Positions 6,541 to 9,287 of a stretch of 9,287 bases of DNA are shown here, piece after piece; the stretch's first letter is position 1, and the number at the start of each line of letters is the position of its first letter. Source of the stretch: DATESZ01 sp035283845 (lineage in GTDB: Bacteria > Desulfobacterota > Syntrophia > Syntrophales > JACQWR01); the NCBI GenBank assembly GCA_035283845.1, contig DATESZ010000212.1:1-9287 (forward strand), given 5' to 3'. The translations under genes were made by a program, and so were the position numbers. A model generated the notes under the pieces. That model made no database searches, had not been told where the DNA came from, and saw nothing but the letters and a program-made list of their open reading frames with translations.

Positions 6541-8844
6541 ATGTATGTCAGAGTTGCCGTAAATGTACCTACGGATAAAGTTTTTTCCTACGCTGTTCCC
6601 AAAGCATTGGAAAAGAAGGCGGCAATCGGGATACGGGTCTGTGCGCATTTCGGGAAACGGGTCGTGACCGGCTATATCATAGAAATACTTCACACTGCAG
6701 ATGTCGATAATATAAAGGAGATTTCTGAAATACTCGACCCTGAGCCCCTCTTCGGCGAGGAAGATTTGCTTTTTTACCGATGGATTTCGCGTTATTATCT
6801 TTATCCCCTGGGGAAAACACTGTTTGAAGTTTTACCCGGCGGCAGTGATCTTTCTCAAATTTCTCCAAAAAAAGAAAGGATAGTGTCACTCGGCGCTGAA
6901 TACTTGTCCCGGGGGATTTCCCCGGTCAAAGAAGCTTCTCTTGCCGTTCCCATGCCGGTTAAGCAATGTGGGGGCACAAGTAATGCAGCTTTGCCGGGTC
7001 TGCGGGATATCAGGCTGACCGACCGGCAGGAGCAAATGGTGGATTTTCTGCTTAAGAGCGGCGATACCTTTATTTCCAGCCTTCGCGGGGAGTTCAAAAA
7101 CGCCGCTTATCTTGTCCGTTGCCTGCAGGAAAAAGGAGTACTGCGCATCGAGGAAAGAGAGGTCTACCGTTCTTCCCGTGCCGCGCCGGCCATAGATGAA
7201 ATTGACTCTCCCGTTTTATTAAACGGTGATCAGGAAGCTGCTGTTGGCAGGATTTTGCAGAGTCTTGCGTCTAATCGTTTTTCACCCTATCTTCTCCATG
7301 GCGTAACAGGGAGCGGCAAAACGGAAGTCTATTTTAAGGTAATGGAAAAAACGAGAGAACAGGGAGGGGGGCTGATTTTTCTTGTTCCGGAAATCAGCCT
7401 TACCCCCCAGATAATTTCCCGGATCAGGTCGAGATTCAGAGACCAGGAAATAGCGGTGATACACAGTGGTGTTTCCAGGAGTGTTCGCTATGACCAGTGG
7501 AGGCGGATACAAAAAGGCGAAGTCAAGGTCGCGATAGGCGCCCGCTCCGCTCTGTTTGTGCCCATGAGGGACCTGCGTCTTGTCATTGTGGATGAGGAAC
7601 ATGACGGTTCCTACAAACAGGATGAACGGCTGCGATACAATGCCCGCGACATGGCTATTGTAAAGGCAAAGCTAAGCAATGCCACCGTGATTTTAGGTTC
7701 TGCGACTCCTGCAGTCCAGACCTATTTTAATGCCCGGAATAAAAAATATCACTATCTGTCTTTACCCCGGAGGGTTGAATGCAGAGAGCTGCCGGTAGTA
7801 GAAATAGTTGATATGAGAAATGAAAGGGACAATAACTTTGAAGCGCCTATCCTTTCCCAGGCAATGAATCAGGCGATCGGCCAAACCCTCGCAGAAAAAA
7901 ACCAGACGCTCCTCTTTTTGAACCGCCGTGGCTTCAACACCGTCGTACTTTGTCCTGATTGCGGCTATGTATTTAAATGTCTCAATTGCGAACGGTCCCT
8001 TACGTATCACGCCGCCTCCGGCATGTTGAAGTGCCATTATTGTGATTTTGCCTTAAGAGCTTTTCCCTCCTGTCCAGGTTGCGGGGGCAGTCATATCCGG
8101 AGTTACGGCGTTGGTACGGAAAAACTGGAAAAAGAAACAAATCGTATTTTTCCTCAGGCCAAGATCGGCCGGATGGACAGCGATACAACCACCCGCCGGG
8201 GCGATGCGGAAAAGATCCTCAAGGCGCTGGCCAGACAGGAAATCGATATCCTTATTGGCACGCAGATGATTACAAAAGGGCACGATTATCCGGGAATCAC
8301 GCTGGTTGGCGTTGTTTCCGCCGATATATCCCTGAATGTCCCGGATTTCCGGGCGGGGGAAAGGACCTTTCAGATCCTTACCCAGGTCGCCGGCAGGGGA
8401 GGCAGAGGCGCCATGCCGGGGAGCGTAATTGTTCAAACCTTCAACCCCGGCCATTATGCCGTAAAAATGGCTCAGAGCCACGATTACCATGCTTTCTATG
8501 CAGAGGAGATAAAGCTTAGAAGGAGCCTGTTATATCCCCCCTATACAAGGCTCGTGAACCTGCATATCAGCAGCGCGAGAAAAGACCAGGGCATTTCGGG
8601 CATTGACAGGATCGGAAAGTTGGTGAAAAATCTTTCCGGAAATAATAATATGGGGAAAAAGGTCGAAGTTCTTGGCCCGGCAGCGGCCCCGATTGCCAAA
8701 ATCAGAGGCAGATACCGCTGGCAGGTGCTTCTGAAAGGAAAGGATATCAATGCCCAGTGCGCCGTTGTTGATGTCATTCGGAAGGAAGCGGTGAAAATCG
8801 GATTGGAAGTCAAAGTGGATGTTGATCCCATGGATTTTATGTGA
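6541..8844 (+). CDS. priA: primosomal protein N' (replication restart helicase PriA)
   Basis: A 767-residue superfamily 2 3'-to-5' DNA helicase that recognises stalled or D-loop forks and starts reloading of the replicative helicase. Domains in order: N-terminal 3'-end-binding domain (about 1-100, starting VRVAVNVPTDKVFSYAVP), a linker/winged-helix region (about 115-215), helicase lobe 1 with Walker A GVTGSGKT (254-261), DEEH box (351-354) and SATP (387-390), a zinc-binding insert with eight Cys (C471, C474, C480, C483, C498, C501, C511, C514), helicase lobe 2 with GTQMITKGHD (573-582) and the arginine-finger motif QVAGRGGRG (615-623), then a C-terminal domain. All catalytic and zinc residues are intact and length is normal. 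The ATG has AGAGGA about 9 bases upstream. The gene stands apart from the dksA-family gene by 152 bases in which I see no convincing promoter, and converges with the antitoxin gene. Confidence 0.97.
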   Translation: MYVRVAVNVPTDKVFSYAVPKALEKKAAIGIRVCAHFGKRVVTGYIIEILHTADVDNIKEISEILDPEPLFGEEDLLFYRWISRYYLYPLGKTLFEVLPGGSDLSQISPKKERIVSLGAEYLSRGISPVKEASLAVPMPVKQCGGTSNAALPGLRDIRLTDRQEQMVDFLLKSGDTFISSLRGEFKNAAYLVRCLQEKGVLRIEEREVYRSSRAAPAIDEIDSPVLLNGDQEAAVGRILQSLASNRFSPYLLHGVTGSGKTEVYFKVMEKTREQGGGLIFLVPEISLTPQIISRIRSRFRDQEIAVIHSGVSRSVRYDQWRRIQKGEVKVAIGARSALFVPMRDLRLVIVDEEHDGSYKQDERLRYNARDMAIVKAKLSNATVILGSATPAVQTYFNARNKKYHYLSLPRRVECRELPVVEIVDMRNERDNNFEAPILSQAMNQAIGQTLAEKNQTLLFLNRRGFNTVVLCPDCGYVFKCLNCERSLTYHAASGMLKCHYCDFALRAFPSCPGCGGSHIRSYGVGTEKLEKETNRIFPQAKIGRMDSDTTTRRGDAEKILKALARQEIDILIGTQMITKGHDYPGITLVGVVSADISLNVPDFRAGERTFQILTQVAGRGGRGAMPGSVIVQTFNPGHYAVKMAQSHDYHAFYAEEIKLRRSLLYPPYTRLVNLHISSARKDQGISGIDRIGKLVKNLSGNNNMGKKVEVLGPAAAPIAKIRGRYRWQVLLKGKDINAQCAVVDVIRKEAVKIGLEVKVDVDPMDFM

Positions 8845-8900
8845 TTTTTGCCCGTAAGGTTTCTATTTCCTTTCATTACAGATTATGTAAATATCTCTTT

Positions 8901-8967
8901 GCTGGTTCAGGCTTGCAGCCTGAACCATTTGTTAATCCTTTGGTTCAATCTGCAAGATTGAACCAGC
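8901..8967. repeat. paired inverted palindromes (BIME/REP-like element), possible two-way terminator
   Basis: Two perfect 11 bp-arm hairpins separated by 13 bases. Hairpin 1 (8903-8927) is TGGTTCAGGCT-TGC-AGCCTGAACCA; hairpin 2 (8941-8965) is TGGTTCAATCT-GCA-AGATTGAACCA. On the minus strand hairpin 2 has the same TGC loop as hairpin 1, so they are related units in opposite orientation. They differ at two arm positions on each side, and both changes keep pairing. The whole element is bounded by GCTGGTTCA and its reverse complement. It lies between the converging priA and antitoxin genes, so it could stop transcription from both sides, though no T tract follows directly. Its right edge cuts the PIN-domain reading frame. 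Confidence 0.85.
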
Positions 8968-9018
8968 CCCAAACAGATGAAGGATCAGCACATCCGTATC
9001 AACGACGATCTGACGCAT
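8932..9018 (-). pseudogene. remnant of a VapC-like PIN-domain toxin gene, truncated by the palindromic repeat
   Basis: Starting at ATG 9018, inside the last codons of the antitoxin gene and in another frame, is a 28-codon reading frame that begins MRQIVVDTDVLILHLFG and ends at TAA (8934-8932). The start is a typical PIN-domain N-terminus: a hydrophobic strand followed by D-T-D-V-L-I, where the first Asp of the motif is a metal-binding catalytic residue of VapC ribonucleases. VapC proteins are usually about 125-140 residues, with further acidic residues that are all missing here. The residues after F-G (AGSILQIEPKD) are just a translation of the palindromic element, which begins at 8967. I found no further PIN-like sequence in any minus-strand frame between the repeat and priA. 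The 17 or so surviving residues cannot make an active nuclease. The alternative, a chance short frame, is less likely given the motif and its position after an antitoxin. Confidence 0.7.
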
Positions 9019-9274
9019 CGGCACGTTTTCCCCGTGTGGATTTTCTGACATTTCTGACAAAGTGATCTACCCCCGCCGCGAGTTCAGGGTGTCCCCCGCC
9101 CTTCCAGGCGCCGAAGGTCTCATCAATGGCTGTTAGTTGGCGCAGTCGCTGGAGTTCCCGCTTAAGCGCCTCACTGACAAACCTGCTCAACTCGCCTTTG
9201 CCTACGGTTTCCCGCAGTTGATTCAACAGGTCTTCAGGGATTTGAAAGTTGGCCTGCTTCAAAACCGTGTTCAT
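8999..9274 (-). CDS. ribbon-helix-helix (CopG/VapB-like) antitoxin
   Basis: A 91-residue protein with a short N-terminal strand (QANFQIP, about 8-13), a helix (EDLLNQLRETV), and a second helix (ELSRFVSEALKRELQRL, about 28-44), the pattern of a ribbon-helix-helix DNA-binding dimer. The C-terminal part (FGAWKGGGHPELAAGVDHFVRNVR, given here only by its ends F54 and R77) resembles the flexible toxin-neutralising tail of antitoxins that pair with PIN-domain toxins. Known of such families: the antitoxin binds and blocks the toxin and represses its own operon. The ATG is well supported by GGAGGGG (9287-9281) 6 bases upstream. The promoter and operator would lie beyond the right window edge. The gene overlaps the start of the truncated toxin remnant by about 20 bases, as is usual in vapBC operons. 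The last residues (GKRADASDRR) look intact. It is probably an orphan antitoxin, unless another toxin is present elsewhere. Confidence 0.83.
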   Translation of the reverse strand: MNTVLKQANFQIPEDLLNQLRETVGKGELSRFVSEALKRELQRLRQLTAIDETFGAWKGGGHPELAAGVDHFVRNVRKSTRGKRADASDRR

Positions 9275-9287
9275 GACTATCCCCTCC

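Noticed and set aside
8053..8519. Overlapping frames of about 145 codons on both strands within priA
   Set aside because: They are other-frame readings of the helicase lobe 2 region, with no domain of their own; PriA motifs are continuous through the stretch.
8866..8930. Minus-strand frame MVQAASLNQQRDIYIICNER after the hairpin pair, considered as the missing part of the PIN toxin
   Set aside because: Its first part is translated repeat, the rest shows none of the later acidic PIN residues, and it ends within about 21 codons.

Overview
The window looks like chromosomal DNA of a Gram-negative bacterium. The gene set (PriA, RsfS, ComF, a stand-alone HldC/RfaE2 heptose adenylyltransferase, a canonical DksA, an Opp/Dpp-type permease and a UbiD-family decarboxylase) would fit an anaerobic Desulfobacterota/Syntrophia-like organism. 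That placement is inferred from gene content only; no rRNA or other marker is present. HldC implies heptose-containing LPS.

Layout. Positions 2-322 (+) hold the 3' part of a GNAT acetyltransferase cut by the window edge. It converges on a minus-strand group that reads right to left: a xylose-isomerase-like TIM-barrel protein (4005-3217), a UbiD-family prenyl-FMN decarboxylase (3142-1544) and a DppB/OppB-type permease (1523-549). The 20 bp gap between the last two suggests co-transcription. No partner permease, ATPase or binding protein is in view. The decarboxylase gene is visibly more GC-rich in places than its neighbours and may have been acquired separately.

From about 4100 rightwards the plus strand carries housekeeping genes. 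A good sigma70-type promoter (4099-4127) precedes rsfS (TTG start under a perfect Shine-Dalgarno), whose stop abuts the comF-family start. A GC-rich palindromic repeat (5339-5406) separates comF from hldC. Then come a promoter-like site, a dksA-family gene and a full-length priA. Together these serve ribosome silencing, DNA uptake or nucleotide salvage, LPS heptose activation, stringent-type transcription control and replication restart; they do not form one pathway.

The right end is the most unusual part. A minus-strand ribbon-helix-helix antitoxin gene (9274-8999) overlaps the start of a PIN-domain (VapC-like) toxin gene that stops after 28 codons. The PIN-like reading ends where a 67 bp element begins. 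That element consists of two perfect hairpins in inverted orientation whose arms differ by paired, compensatory changes (8901-8967). The antitoxin therefore appears orphaned by repeat-associated loss of its toxin. I saw no CRISPR array, tRNA, rRNA, transposase or complete novel defence system.
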